A stretch of DNA of 64,000 bases from a bacterium (GCA_018830885.1 JAHJRI010000364.1:1-64000); one strand, 5' to 3'. Positions 31,738 through 42,131 are shown, counted from the stretch's first letter. Notes: a model not told the origin generated them from the letters alone. A program made the numbers and translations.

Positions 31738-32838
31738 TTAATTCTTTTTTATTGTACTGGGGGATAGTGCGTCCCCCAGGTTAAGAAGAGGAATCACGCC
31801 ATTCTTGTTTTGATCGATGACCACGATATCTTTGACATTGGGCAGTACTGATTGCAGAGTCTCAACGTACATCCGGGTTCGGGTGACCTCCTTGGTAGAC
31901 CCATATTCTTTGAGGATGGCATTGAACCGGGCAACATCCCCCTCTGCACGATTGACTCTTTCAATCGCATAGCCCTCTGCTTCCTGAATGACTTTCTTTG
32001 CCGTTCCCAGAGCTTTGGGCATTTTCGTATTGGCCTCTTTCTGCGCTTCATTGGCGGTTCGGATTTTATCCTGTTCCGCTTCGTTGACTTCATTAAACGA
32101 GGGTCGGACCGAATCGGGTGGGTTTAAATCCTGCAACTGCACAACCACCAGCTGAATACCCGAGTCGTACTTGTCTATGAGATCCTGCATCTCCTTCAAA
32201 GTCGATTCCGCTAACTCTTCCCTGTTATTCAGCACATAGTCGAAATCCCGGTTTCCCACCAGCCTGCGGACGACTGATTCAGAAACATCCCTGACCGCAG
32301 CACGTGGTTCCTTGACATTAAAGAGAAAATTTTCAGCGTCTCGAATTTTATACTGGACCACCCAGTTCAGTTGGATCACGTTTTTATCAGCTGTGATCAT
32401 CAATGATTCGAGATCCAGGGCATTGGTTGACTGGGTATAGGTACGCGGTACATTTTGACGAAATCCGAATTCCTCTTTGCGGATAGATTCGACATCTACT
32501 TTGATCACCTTTTCAATGAACGGAAACAAAAAGTTCAAACCCGGACTTGCAATGTTGCTGAATTTTCCAAATCTTAAGACCACACCCTGCTCGTTCGGCT
32601 GGATCTGGTACACAGACTGGTATCCTAAAAACAGAACCGCCAGCACCACCAGAATGATACCAAAATTCATTCCGCTGGGTGGCTTCAAGCCGTTTTCATT
32701 CCCGGATGGCGGTTTATTTCCCTGCTTATAACCAAAAATTTTTTTTAATCCCTGCTGAATAAGTTCATCAAGCTCAGAGGGTTTTTTATTGCGATTCCCC
32801 CAGGGATTCATGTTGTCTGACATCCAGATTCTCCTCAA
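31738..32838 (-). CDS. hflK: FtsH protease modulator HflK
   Basis: SVYQIQPNEQGVVLRFGKFSNIASPGLNFLFPFIEKVIKVDVESIRKEEFGFR; VVVQLQDLNPPDSVRPSFNEVNEAEQDK. Confidence 0.94.
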   Translation of the reverse strand: MRRIWMSDNMNPWGNRNKKPSELDELIQQGLKKIFGYKQGNKPPSGNENGLKPPSGMNFGIILVVLAVLFLGYQSVYQIQPNEQGVVLRFGKFSNIASPGLNFLFPFIEKVIKVDVESIRKEEFGFRQNVPRTYTQSTNALDLESLMITADKNVIQLNWVVQYKIRDAENFLFNVKEPRAAVRDVSESVVRRLVGNRDFDYVLNNREELAESTLKEMQDLIDKYDSGIQLVVVQLQDLNPPDSVRPSFNEVNEAEQDKIRTANEAQKEANTKMPKALGTAKKVIQEAEGYAIERVNRAEGDVARFNAILKEYGSTKEVTRTRMYVETLQSVLPNVKDIVVIDQNKNGVIPLLNLGDALSPSTIKKN

Positions 32839-32901
32839 TCAAAGATTATGACCTGACCTTTATTGTGTGCAGATACGTTTCAACTTTCGCTCTTTATGCT
32901 A

Positions 32902-32936
32902 TTCTCCTTGAAGGATTGAACATCTGTCAAGGAGAA
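32902..32936. other. Perfect 10-bp inverted repeat between mltG stop and hflK start
   Basis: TTCTCCTTGA (32902-32911) / TCAAGGAGAA (32927-32936). Confidence 0.7.
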
Positions 32937-32954
32937 CTGACAAAAGGATTTTCC

Positions 32955-33971
32955 TTAAAAGGATTTGTAGTTTTGTGTGCGCTGTTTTTGATACTTTGTG
33001 ACAGCATGATCGTGATCTCGGTAATTATTTGTAAATTTATGGGTTCCGTCACCTTTGGCAACGAAGTACAGATAGTCTGTAGCTGCCGGATGAACGGCGG
33101 CAAGCAGAGATTCAAGACCGGGGTTGGCAATGGGAGTCGGAGGGAGTCCTTTCACCATATAGGTGTTATACGGTGTTCTGGTACGGAGCTGTTCTCGGGT
33201 CAGATTGCCATTAAAGTCCTTGATACCATAAATCACAGTTGGATCAGTCTGCAACCGCATACCCGTTCTGAGACGATTGTGAAAAACAGAAGCAATTAGC
33301 TTTCTTTCGGCGGAGACTCCTGTTTCCTTTTCTATGATTGAAGCCAGGATGATAGCTTCGTAATAGGTTAAACCAACCGCTTTGGCACGAGTGCCATAAT
33401 CTTCAGGAATATTACTAAAAAACGTTCTGACCATCACACGAATGACGGTCTGGGGCGCGGTGTTTTTTGAAAACAGGTAAGTTTCTGGAAACAGAAATCC
33501 TTCCAGAGAATGAATCTGATGGCCCAGGCCGAGAGATTGGATGAAGGTGTTTTCACTGCCGTACTGCAGATATTCCTTTTGGGTCCCCAGTCCGACTTCC
33601 TCAAAATGGGCAAAAACCTCATCCATGCTCAGACCTTCTGGAATGGTGATCTTTTTTAGGATCGTTGTTCCTCTGCTGAGTAACCTGATTAAAGCATATG
33701 TGGAAAACTGACCTGTTATTTCATATTCACCACTTTTGATACTTTTGCGGTTTCCCAGAACGATGGCTGCCCATTTGAACAGCGATTTTGAAAAAATCAG
33801 ATTTTTATTTTCAAGCTTTGAGGCAATCCGATTTAAACTTTCGCCTCTATCGATCTCAATGTAAACAGTATGTCCTGTCTGACCTCCAATTGGAACCGCC
33901 AGGGCGCCGATTAAGACGAGCATACCGGCCAGAACAGCAATACTGAAAACGAAAGCGGCTTTATATTTCAC
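32955..33971 (-). CDS. mltG: Endolytic transglycosylase MltG (YceG family)
   Basis: IIEKETGVSAERKLIASVFHNRLRTGMRLQTDPTVIYG; GLPPTPIANPGLESLLAAVHPAATDYLYFVAKGDGTHKFT. Confidence 0.93.
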   Translation of the reverse strand: MKYKAAFVFSIAVLAGMLVLIGALAVPIGGQTGHTVYIEIDRGESLNRIASKLENKNLIFSKSLFKWAAIVLGNRKSIKSGEYEITGQFSTYALIRLLSRGTTILKKITIPEGLSMDEVFAHFEEVGLGTQKEYLQYGSENTFIQSLGLGHQIHSLEGFLFPETYLFSKNTAPQTVIRVMVRTFFSNIPEDYGTRAKAVGLTYYEAIILASIIEKETGVSAERKLIASVFHNRLRTGMRLQTDPTVIYGIKDFNGNLTREQLRTRTPYNTYMVKGLPPTPIANPGLESLLAAVHPAATDYLYFVAKGDGTHKFTNNYRDHDHAVTKYQKQRTQNYKSF

Positions 33972-34095
33972 AATTCTATTTTCGATTTCAGTGATAAACG
34001 TCCAAGAACGCTTTTTCTATTTGAATTTATTGTCTTCCTCGGAAATGATAGGATATTATAACCCTCCCCCAGCGAATTTGTACAGACTTGACAAT

Positions 34096-34956
34096 TCAGA
34101 TTTTTTCGATTTGAGGGGCAATCAGGTTTCCGGTCAAGCGGATGGATATTCTACCTACGGTTCCACTGTAACTGCTGATGATATTATTGATAGTGCCAAG
34201 CTTGCTTTGATAAGGGGATGCGATATTTGCGGTCAGGCGTAAATCGAGCTTTGATTTTTGGATCTGCTGCCAGTTTGGCGTCACTATTCCTTCAAGCTGG
34301 GCGCTGATATCGCCTTCAGTTGCAAGCGTCAGGGATAACTGATCCCGCGTCAATGTTATATTTATATCTGCTGCTGTCAGTGTTGTGTCTGGCAGGTCAA
34401 GTGGCAGGGTTGTCACTGCTTTATTGCCGGTGACACTGATGTCTTTAAGGTTGAATTGCATTTTTGCTGTCAATGTATCAATTATGAACAGCCCATCAGC
34501 CTGCAGAAGGGGCTTGGACAGAACAAGTCCGGTACGACGGATAATGGGGATCCAGTTCGGTTCCAGATTGACGATTTTCAATTTGACCCTGAGGCTGGGA
34601 AAGAAACCCAGGGCGCCATTACACTGACCTCCATACAGGTGAAAATTGAAGGGCAGTTCCTGGCGAAGGAAAAGGGCCAAAAAATCAAATTTGATTTTTA
34701 GTGTATCCATTTTGACCCATTCCTGCAGACTGACAGTATCCCTTAATTCAACCTGTTGGATCTCAAGCCCCCAAATTCGTGTCCGCACATTTTGAACCGT
34801 AACTTGTGTCTGCCGGGGAAGTGATCGATTCAACCGGTACTGCAGCCATGACTCCAGCTTTGTTTCGGAGATACTGAGCCAGAATGACATGAACAGTATC
34901 AGGCAAAACAGAAATGCGGCGATAAGAAATACGAATAGTTTTTTCAGCATAGACAA
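34096..34956 (-). CDS. Type II secretion GspN-like protein
   Basis: Single N-terminal TM then beta-rich region (VTVQNVRTRIWGLEIQQVELRDT); position directly after gspM/gspL-like genes. Confidence 0.55.
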   Translation of the reverse strand: MSMLKKLFVFLIAAFLFCLILFMSFWLSISETKLESWLQYRLNRSLPRQTQVTVQNVRTRIWGLEIQQVELRDTVSLQEWVKMDTLKIKFDFLALFLRQELPFNFHLYGGQCNGALGFFPSLRVKLKIVNLEPNWIPIIRRTGLVLSKPLLQADGLFIIDTLTAKMQFNLKDISVTGNKAVTTLPLDLPDTTLTAADINITLTRDQLSLTLATEGDISAQLEGIVTPNWQQIQKSKLDLRLTANIASPYQSKLGTINNIISSYSGTVGRISIRLTGNLIAPQIEKI

Positions 34957-34961
34957 AATAT

Positions 34962-35432
34962 TTACCAGCTACTCAAGGCAGACGAAATACGAAGTCGCTT
35001 TTTATTCTGATAAGCAGGATTGATGTTGATGCTTTCAATGGCAATAACCGGTAAAGCGTTTTCAATGTTGTAAAGCAGTTGGATCAGTTCAGTCAGATTG
35101 ACCTCCTCCAATTTTAACACCAGGCGTTGTCGTCCATCAGGATCATTGTCCACAAGTGTTCTGGATCGGAGTTTGAGTTGCTGCTGTCTGAGTATCCGAT
35201 CAATGTCCTTGCTTAATGAGGTTGATTGACTGCTTCTGGTTCGCTCAAGATGTTTCAATTCCTGCCCTAAAGCGTCCATCTGTCTGATTTTTTCTTCAAT
35301 GCGGCGGATATCAACCCGCTGTTTTTGACGATAAGCATCCAGTGGTAAGAATGCAAAACGGAAAAAGAGCAGTGGTGTCAGTATCAGGATTGCAGCCAGA
35401 ATCCAGGCTTTTTCTCGTTGGTTCAGTTCCAT
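34962..35432 (-). CDS. Type II secretion GspM-like protein
   Basis: Short bitopic protein: MELNQREKAWILAAILILTPLLFFRF then coiled coil and LVLKLEEVNLTELIQLLYNIENALPVIAIESINI. Confidence 0.6.
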   Translation of the reverse strand: MELNQREKAWILAAILILTPLLFFRFAFLPLDAYRQKQRVDIRRIEEKIRQMDALGQELKHLERTRSSQSTSLSKDIDRILRQQQLKLRSRTLVDNDPDGRQRLVLKLEEVNLTELIQLLYNIENALPVIAIESININPAYQNKKRLRISSALSSW

Positions 35433-35442
35433 TTTTTTTGAC

Positions 35443-36819
35443 TCAGGGTCGACCCGACGGTTTCAATTGTATGGTCATCGAGAATTCAATACTTCCCGAC
35501 CCCTGGTTTTTTTCATTGGTGTTGATACGAAAGGTGTCTGGCGGGTAGAGCTGAACTATCGATGCCTGTAAAAGGTCAAAATCGGCTACCGACGTCGTAT
35601 TGCCCTGGATCCGGATCGTTTGATCATTCAAGGATAATCTGGAAAGCGTCAGTGACGGGATGTCTTTTTTTAAGAGAGAAAGCTCTGTCAGTGTTTTGGA
35701 AACCTGATAACTGCGTCTTTCATACTTACTGTTCTTTCTTTTTTCCAGATTGATCTGTCGAATCCTCTCTTTAAGAATCGGAATGGCATTCGTTTTGGAA
35801 GTCCCCGTGGGCAGATACTTGGTGATCTCCTGATCTAACTGGTGCCCAAGTGTTTCAAGATATCGATCATCATTATAGCCGCGGTACACTGTTGCCGCCA
35901 AGTAAAGTGTCAGGCTGATGATGAAGATTCCGGCTGTGACTATCAGGGATCGGGAGTATTTTTTAAGTTCCTGAATAATAAGTATGTTGGACTTTATTAG
36001 ATTGACGCGTCTCGGGTGCTCCAGACCGGGTATTGTTTTAATATCATTCTGATCATGGTCCCACTGCGATATTTCTGCAGGGGACGCCTTGTTGATGATC
36101 AGTTCCAGTTGATCATCCATGGATACCTGGTCACTTCGATCGCCGCTGACCAAAATATCGCTGATGTCCGATTCATTCAACCGAATCGCATTTATCTTCT
36201 GATTAATTTGATTTAGAAAGCCTTGAGAGGTAACCGTTTCAATTCGCTTATCAGAGATGATCGACACACCGACAAGAAATCCGTTTCGATAGATAAGGAA
36301 ACGGGCTGATTTCTCTATTTCGGATAGAACAATCTGTATGGTGTTTCCAGGATCTGCGTTTTCCTGAATTGCAAGATCCATCAAGTTCTCCAGCGATGAA
36401 ATCCAACGCAATTCCAGATTGAATCCTTTGAACAGCGAAACCAATTCTTCCAGGAGGATTTTTTCTATGAGATAAACACCTGTCTCTGTTATATCGGCAT
36501 CTTTACTGGATCGGGTGGAATAGCTATAGATGTAGTTTTCCGATCCTTTCAGAAGGGTGTCTTCCAATTCATATTGCAGAATCTGATGAATCTTCCGTGT
36601 TGATATGCGCGGAAAACAGAAATACTGATACTGGATATGCTGCTGGTCGATAACGAGGTTGATGTTGGTTCCCCGCGGTATTTCACGGCTTGTCAGGTAT
36701 TGGCTGAGCAAAGAAATGATGCCGACACCGTCCGGTTCGAATTCCGAGATGTTATTGGCTGTATCTGCGGCGGGAGAAATGATGGTATTATTTATAATCA
36801 GGATGTTGTGTAACTGCAT
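35443..36819 (-). CDS. Type II secretion GspL/PilM-like protein
   Basis: Actin-like N-terminal half, TM (SLIVTAGIFIISLTLYLAATVY), C-terminal LSRLSLNDQTIRIQGNTTSVADFDLLQASI as in GspL. Confidence 0.6.
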   Translation of the reverse strand: MQLHNILIINNTIISPAADTANNISEFEPDGVGIISLLSQYLTSREIPRGTNINLVIDQQHIQYQYFCFPRISTRKIHQILQYELEDTLLKGSENYIYSYSTRSSKDADITETGVYLIEKILLEELVSLFKGFNLELRWISSLENLMDLAIQENADPGNTIQIVLSEIEKSARFLIYRNGFLVGVSIISDKRIETVTSQGFLNQINQKINAIRLNESDISDILVSGDRSDQVSMDDQLELIINKASPAEISQWDHDQNDIKTIPGLEHPRRVNLIKSNILIIQELKKYSRSLIVTAGIFIISLTLYLAATVYRGYNDDRYLETLGHQLDQEITKYLPTGTSKTNAIPILKERIRQINLEKRKNSKYERRSYQVSKTLTELSLLKKDIPSLTLSRLSLNDQTIRIQGNTTSVADFDLLQASIVQLYPPDTFRINTNEKNQGSGSIEFSMTIQLKPSGRP

Positions 36820-36952
36820 GGACTGTTCTGAATTGACTGTCCTGTTTTGGACGATTCATCAACCGTAACGCTTGCGATGTTATGTTTTACGATTCACCTG
36901 ATTATTCCTCAGCCAATTCCAAAGGGGATTTTTAAACTGGCGCAGTTCTTCT

Positions 36953-37005
36953 CTCTATCGTCTCACGTCGATCCGGCTGACCGGGCACAACGTGAGACGA
37001 TAGAG
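36953..37005. other. Perfect 16-bp inverted repeat between the 612-aa ORF and gspL-like gene
   Basis: CTCTATCGTCTCACGT (36953-36968), 21-nt loop, ACGTGAGACGATAGAG (36990-37005). Confidence 0.9.
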
Positions 37006-37017
37006 CCTGCTTGATCG

Positions 37018-38856
37018 CTATTCGTGAAGACTGGCATACTCGCTTTCATGGGACTCATTTCCTTTTGCCATTGATTGACTGCCGGACAAGGCATCTGAAA
37101 ATCCCATGGATACTGAATAAAGAAATTCATTGATAACGTTGGCCATGTTCATCATGGTTGTCTTTTTCTTCTTGATGCTGATGATATCAATATCCAAAAG
37201 GAGACCCGGTTGCACATGGTATGGGTTGATCTGATTCGTGAACTCTTCAAACTGCTCCTGCAGGAAATCGAGTCGGTTTTCAAGAATCTGCCGTGTTTCA
37301 TCGATCTGATCTCGATAGACTTTTTCCAATTTCTGTTTCATCAAAGGAAAGCGGGCACCTATCTCATCCAATCTGGCTTCTGCAGTCGGATTAGATTTGC
37401 TGACGATGGTATCCTTTGGTTGGATGAAACTGATCTCATTCCAGAGGGGTTTTTTCTCTTCAATTTCCAGATCGTCGCCGCCTTTTGACCGGAATAAGCC
37501 TTTCTTCTTTTTGGGGCTCAACATTCGATCGGCCAGGGTTTCCCAGTCATCATACTCTTTTTCATCCCGGTCATTGGTGTATACACCATGACACACCTTC
37601 CACAGATGCATGACCTCCCTTTCCATCTCGTCAATCTGCTTTGAATAGGCATTGCGAAGGGATTTCAACTGTTTCTGATCATAATAGACAAGCCTCAGGT
37701 TATATCGTTCATCAGGCAGCTTGGTGACATCTTCCTCTTCGTACTCTCGGATGACGCACTCCCTGGCGTTTTTATAGTTCTCGATAAACTGATATCCCAT
37801 TTTACTGTTGTCCAGAATCGATGTAATCGAGTTGACCGCCGTGTTAAATCCGCGGTTACGGATGTTCTCGTTGTCAATTATTTTTTTAATGTTCTCACGG
37901 ATGTTGAGCGCATCGAAGTCTTTGGATTCGATTTCAGCCTGGATGCCATCGACAGCATCCATGAATTTCTTGGCGACAAACTGATATTTTTTTGATTCAT
38001 CCGAATTGTCGTCGGAGATATATTTGTCCATGATTCGCAGTTTCTCAAAGATCCTTTCAGAATCACTCATCTCCTCTTTGCCCTCATCCATCAACTGCAG
38101 ATTGATTTCTTCGATTTCCTTGTCAATCAGCTCATGAATATTTTTGGCAACGATATCTTTAATAATGGAAGTCACAGGCACCTGGTAATGGTAAATGCGA
38201 CTGATTAACTCTGAATCGAGGATGCTGATGGAGAGTTTCAGATCCATCACCGTTTTTGGACGCCGACTGTTGTCTTTGAACGTGCATTTCTCAATGGCGT
38301 AAGAATTCTCCCCCCGGATAAAAACACCGACATCTGTTTTTTCCCGTAGCAGCGCGTTTGTATTGGTTTCCAAGTCAGAAACCCCACGTTCAATGTGACC
38401 CTGAAGGTGGCCATACATATTTACGATGGATTTTTCAATATCCTCGGTCGTAAATGTTTCTGAGTTGCCGACCCTTTCAAGTATTTCGGTTATCTCCCTG
38501 GGCGTATACTTGTTCAGGGTTCGCTTTTCCTCTTTATCAATCAGATCCCGAACCTTCTTGTTCATCTCATCTTCCATCGTTACAAGGTAACGATTGAGCA
38601 TATTCTGGAAATCCTGATTGAAATAGTTGTGAAGTTTCGATTTGACAGAACCCATTACATCCAGCTTTTCCAGAACTTCCGGGGGTAACTTGGCATGGAT
38701 GTGATTCAGGATTTTGTCAACTTCCTCATCTATAATCCCTTTGGCTTCTTCATATTCATCGCGATTCTGCCGATGCAGACTGTTGCGAGATCCAACGGCG
38801 CTTGGTTTTTCCGGATGAACGAAATTTGGACTTTTTACGATCGTTTCACGAGCCAT
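37018..38856 (-). CDS. Large helical/coiled-coil protein of unknown function (possible cytoplasmic-filament CfpA-like)
   Basis: 612 aa, no signal peptide or TM; charged helical composition (EVLEKLDVMGSVKSKLHNYFNQDFQNMLNRYLVTMEDEMNKKVRDLIDKEEKRTLNKYTPREITEIL); CfpA resemblance is from memory only. Confidence 0.45.
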   Translation of the reverse strand: MARETIVKSPNFVHPEKPSAVGSRNSLHRQNRDEYEEAKGIIDEEVDKILNHIHAKLPPEVLEKLDVMGSVKSKLHNYFNQDFQNMLNRYLVTMEDEMNKKVRDLIDKEEKRTLNKYTPREITEILERVGNSETFTTEDIEKSIVNMYGHLQGHIERGVSDLETNTNALLREKTDVGVFIRGENSYAIEKCTFKDNSRRPKTVMDLKLSISILDSELISRIYHYQVPVTSIIKDIVAKNIHELIDKEIEEINLQLMDEGKEEMSDSERIFEKLRIMDKYISDDNSDESKKYQFVAKKFMDAVDGIQAEIESKDFDALNIRENIKKIIDNENIRNRGFNTAVNSITSILDNSKMGYQFIENYKNARECVIREYEEEDVTKLPDERYNLRLVYYDQKQLKSLRNAYSKQIDEMEREVMHLWKVCHGVYTNDRDEKEYDDWETLADRMLSPKKKKGLFRSKGGDDLEIEEKKPLWNEISFIQPKDTIVSKSNPTAEARLDEIGARFPLMKQKLEKVYRDQIDETRQILENRLDFLQEQFEEFTNQINPYHVQPGLLLDIDIISIKKKKTTMMNMANVINEFLYSVSMGFSDALSGSQSMAKGNESHESEYASLHE

Positions 38857-39202
38857 TCTTTACTCCCATATTGATATAGATGTTGTTTGGCAGTATTTTT
38901 AAGCCTCAGATATTAATGAGAAATTAGTTCTATTTCTTTACAACTTTTTTTTTGCCTGTAATAATAAACGATTCAGTTTAACACCGGCGCTCCAAAATGA
39001 ATGTAACTTACTGAAATTTTTCAAAAAGCTTCAAAAAGACAATCGTTCTGCGGGATCATGTTAAATATTTGTTCTAATTAGTAAAAACAAAAATACTAGG
39101 GCTTTAGCCGCGAATGGTTGATTTTAAAGCGCTGTTGATTAAACAACGATTTTAAATTTGTATTTTTGGCTCTTATTTATCAAGTGTTCAGATTAATTGC
39201 AA

Positions 39203-41953
39203 CTACTTAGATGTGGTATAGCGTAAATAGAGCTTTTTTCGGGCCGTTACATCATCATCATCTCTGGACACAATATCGATGTCATTGTTGTTATCCTCGA
39301 GGTCCAGCTTCAAAGTGAAGTCAACCGTTTTTCGATTTTCCTGCTTGATAAAATTCTTATAGTAGATCTTTTTCCTATTCAGGAAAACGTACATATCCTT
39401 CACGCCCTCCGGATCATGAATTCTACCGGTCAGATCAAATTTACTGTTGGTACTCAACAGGGTTTCCGATTCCAATTGAATGGCCGGGGGGGTGTTCGAG
39501 GTTGTCCCCACGATTCGACCCAGCGGGAGTTTGATTTTTTGATTCACGGAGGTCATGGGAAACGTCCCATCCAGAATATCCAGAGAAAAATCTAGATCCA
39601 TGTCCTGGGGTATCCCTTTTAAATCAAATTGAAAATCGGCAGTTTGAGTTTTCTCCGGCTTCAGGGAATCGATATTCTGCAGACCCTTCTTTAAAAAGAT
39701 ATTTTTTCCTTCTCCGTTTCTCAGAAGAATCGTCAAAGGACCTGATTCTCCTTTGCCCCTGTTGGTCACATCTATTTTTACAACGATTGTTTCCCCATTT
39801 TCAAGAATATGGTTACCATTTCCTGTAGATTGAAAACGTCCATCTTCATACGGAGTGACACTATATTGAAAGAGCGGTCGATCCTTTTCCTGAATAACCA
39901 GGTCGATGGCATCTTGATGGATCTTTCGTTTCTGCTGATCGGTAAATTCGAGTGAGATCAGGTTATTTCTAGAGATTGACGATTCAGCAATCTTAATGGG
40001 GATAAACCATTTTTTTGATTCTCCCGGATTCAGTCTCCCAAAGGCGAACTGCCTGTCATTAAACACCTCGTTCTGGGATTCTGTGATTGCCATCAGTTTG
40101 GCCACAGGAATGCTGCCAGTATTTTCTGCAGTCAGATATAATCGGATGTCACTGTTTGCCGGGATGGATCCTTCATGTTTCCGCCAGACCTCTTCTGTTT
40201 TGGAATTTACTTTGCTTTCAAGCCAGACTTTGCTGGCGATGGTTCCCTGTCCGGGAACATCATATGATTTCCAGTCAATGGAGATCGAAAAGGCGGCGAA
40301 TTTTTCGATCAGTTTTTGTTCCTGAATCTGCTGCTCCTTTGTCATAAATGCGAGTGCGCTGGCCAGAAGATGGTCAAAGTTCTTTTTATTGTTCTCATCA
40401 AGGATCTTGATCGCTGTCTGGACCAGGAAATCATCTTTGAGCCGCTGAAACTTCTCTGCTTTCAGGTCCGAGTCCTCTTCCGACTTATTCTCGTCTTTGT
40501 CTTCATAAAGATAAAAAACGGTTTTTTTAGGGGGATCAGCTTTGTCTCCCCATTCCGCAAAATTCTGATCCAGGCTGTTTTCACCCTGGTCCAGCTTGGG
40601 TGATGTCACATGCAGGAATTCAGTGGAGATATAATAGGGTGTGACCGCAATATGGGGTGTGACGCCGACCGATTGAATGGAAATATTCCCTGGTGTCAGA
40701 TATTTTGATGTGGTTAAACGCAGGGCTGAACCTTCTTTAAAAGGGATAACCTGCTGCACGGAACCTTTCCCGAAGGTCTGAATACCTGTGACCACAGCCC
40801 GGTTGTTCTTTTTTAAGGCTGCAGCAACGATTTCGGAAGCGGATGCAGAACCGTTGTTCACAATTACAATGATGGGCATGTCTACAATACTTCTGAACCA
40901 GTGGGCTTTATAGCTTTTAATTGATCCGGGTGTCAATCCGGCGGTTGATACAATCACCCCATCATTGAGAAACCGGTCACTGACTTTAATGGCCTGATCA
41001 AGCAGACCTCCCGGGTTGTTTCTGAGATCGAGTATCAGACCGTAAAAATCATTCAGATCATAGTCCAGGTCATCCAGATGGGAATCAATCTCATCCATGG
41101 TATTCTGCTGGAAAGTATTGATTTTCAGATAGCCGATCCGATGGTTGTTTTCCTTGAATGAATAAGATTCAACGCTTGTGATTTTAATAATGTCACGGAT
41201 GATAGTGAATTTTTTAGGTGACGTGAAGCCTTTTCTCATGATGAAAATGTCGACCTTTGTCCCTTTTTCTCCCCTCAGCTTTTTAACCGCATCAGTCAAT
41301 GACATATTGATGGTCGATTCTTCATTGATCTGAACAATCTGGTCTTTTGCCTTCAAACCCGTGCGTGAAGCTGGCGTATCATCGATGGGTGCGATGATGG
41401 TCAGGGTGCCATCCCTCAGACCGATCATCATGCCGACCCCGCCAAAATTTCCCGCTGTGCTGGCACTGAAATCGGAGTATATCTCTGGAATTAAAAAAGA
41501 GGAGTGGGGATCCAACTGTCTTAAAAAACCGTTGATAACAGCATAGTCGACGTTTTCCGGTTTTTCGTTCTCGTCCAGATGCTGTTTCACAAAGCGGATC
41601 AGCTGCTGAAGAATCTCGTTAAGCTCGTTGATGTCATGAGGCTTCTGATATCGGAACGTGTGTGTAAACTGATCGACGCTGATTTTGACTTCGATGGACG
41701 ATCCATCCTCACGATAGGTTGTCATCACCGGGGCGATACTCGTCGACAGATAATCCAGTGCTCCTTCCAGCATCTTTGGGGGAACAATCCTGTTAGCGTC
41801 GACATAGAGCTGATTGACAATGGCCAGGACACGTTTGAGTATATCCGATTCGGGAATAAAGCGCTCAGCCAGCGCGTTTTGACAGGTGATGACAAAAATG
41901 AGGATCAATAACAGGCGGAATTTCATAAATCTCTTTAGACTGATTTTGACCAA
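39203..41953 (-). CDS. Carboxyl-terminal processing protease, PDZ + S41, with about 400-aa C-terminal extension
   Basis: GGVGMMIGLRDGTLTIIAPIDDTPASRTGLKAKDQIVQIN (PDZ); LILDLRNNPGGLLDQAIKVSDRFL; VNNGSASASEIVAAALKKNNRAVVTGIQTFGKGSVQ (Ser/Lys dyad). Confidence 0.92.
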   Translation of the reverse strand: MVKISLKRFMKFRLLLILIFVITCQNALAERFIPESDILKRVLAIVNQLYVDANRIVPPKMLEGALDYLSTSIAPVMTTYREDGSSIEVKISVDQFTHTFRYQKPHDINELNEILQQLIRFVKQHLDENEKPENVDYAVINGFLRQLDPHSSFLIPEIYSDFSASTAGNFGGVGMMIGLRDGTLTIIAPIDDTPASRTGLKAKDQIVQINEESTINMSLTDAVKKLRGEKGTKVDIFIMRKGFTSPKKFTIIRDIIKITSVESYSFKENNHRIGYLKINTFQQNTMDEIDSHLDDLDYDLNDFYGLILDLRNNPGGLLDQAIKVSDRFLNDGVIVSTAGLTPGSIKSYKAHWFRSIVDMPIIVIVNNGSASASEIVAAALKKNNRAVVTGIQTFGKGSVQQVIPFKEGSALRLTTSKYLTPGNISIQSVGVTPHIAVTPYYISTEFLHVTSPKLDQGENSLDQNFAEWGDKADPPKKTVFYLYEDKDENKSEEDSDLKAEKFQRLKDDFLVQTAIKILDENNKKNFDHLLASALAFMTKEQQIQEQKLIEKFAAFSISIDWKSYDVPGQGTIASKVWLESKVNSKTEEVWRKHEGSIPANSDIRLYLTAENTGSIPVAKLMAITESQNEVFNDRQFAFGRLNPGESKKWFIPIKIAESSISRNNLISLEFTDQQKRKIHQDAIDLVIQEKDRPLFQYSVTPYEDGRFQSTGNGNHILENGETIVVKIDVTNRGKGESGPLTILLRNGEGKNIFLKKGLQNIDSLKPEKTQTADFQFDLKGIPQDMDLDFSLDILDGTFPMTSVNQKIKLPLGRIVGTTSNTPPAIQLESETLLSTNSKFDLTGRIHDPEGVKDMYVFLNRKKIYYKNFIKQENRKTVDFTLKLDLEDNNNDIDIVSRDDDDVTARKKLYLRYTTSK

Positions 41954-42131
41954 CCTCCAGGAGCAAAAACAGGATCACCCTTTAACAGAATCGATAGCCG
42001 ATCGCTGTGTCTGTAAATAACACGAAAGCTTCTGTCTTTTCGCGACCCGTCAACTGAATTCTTATCCTGCTCGTTTCAGGGAGTATATCGGTTTTTTGGG
42101 TTTAGTTGTAAAACGATTTCTCATTATGAGA

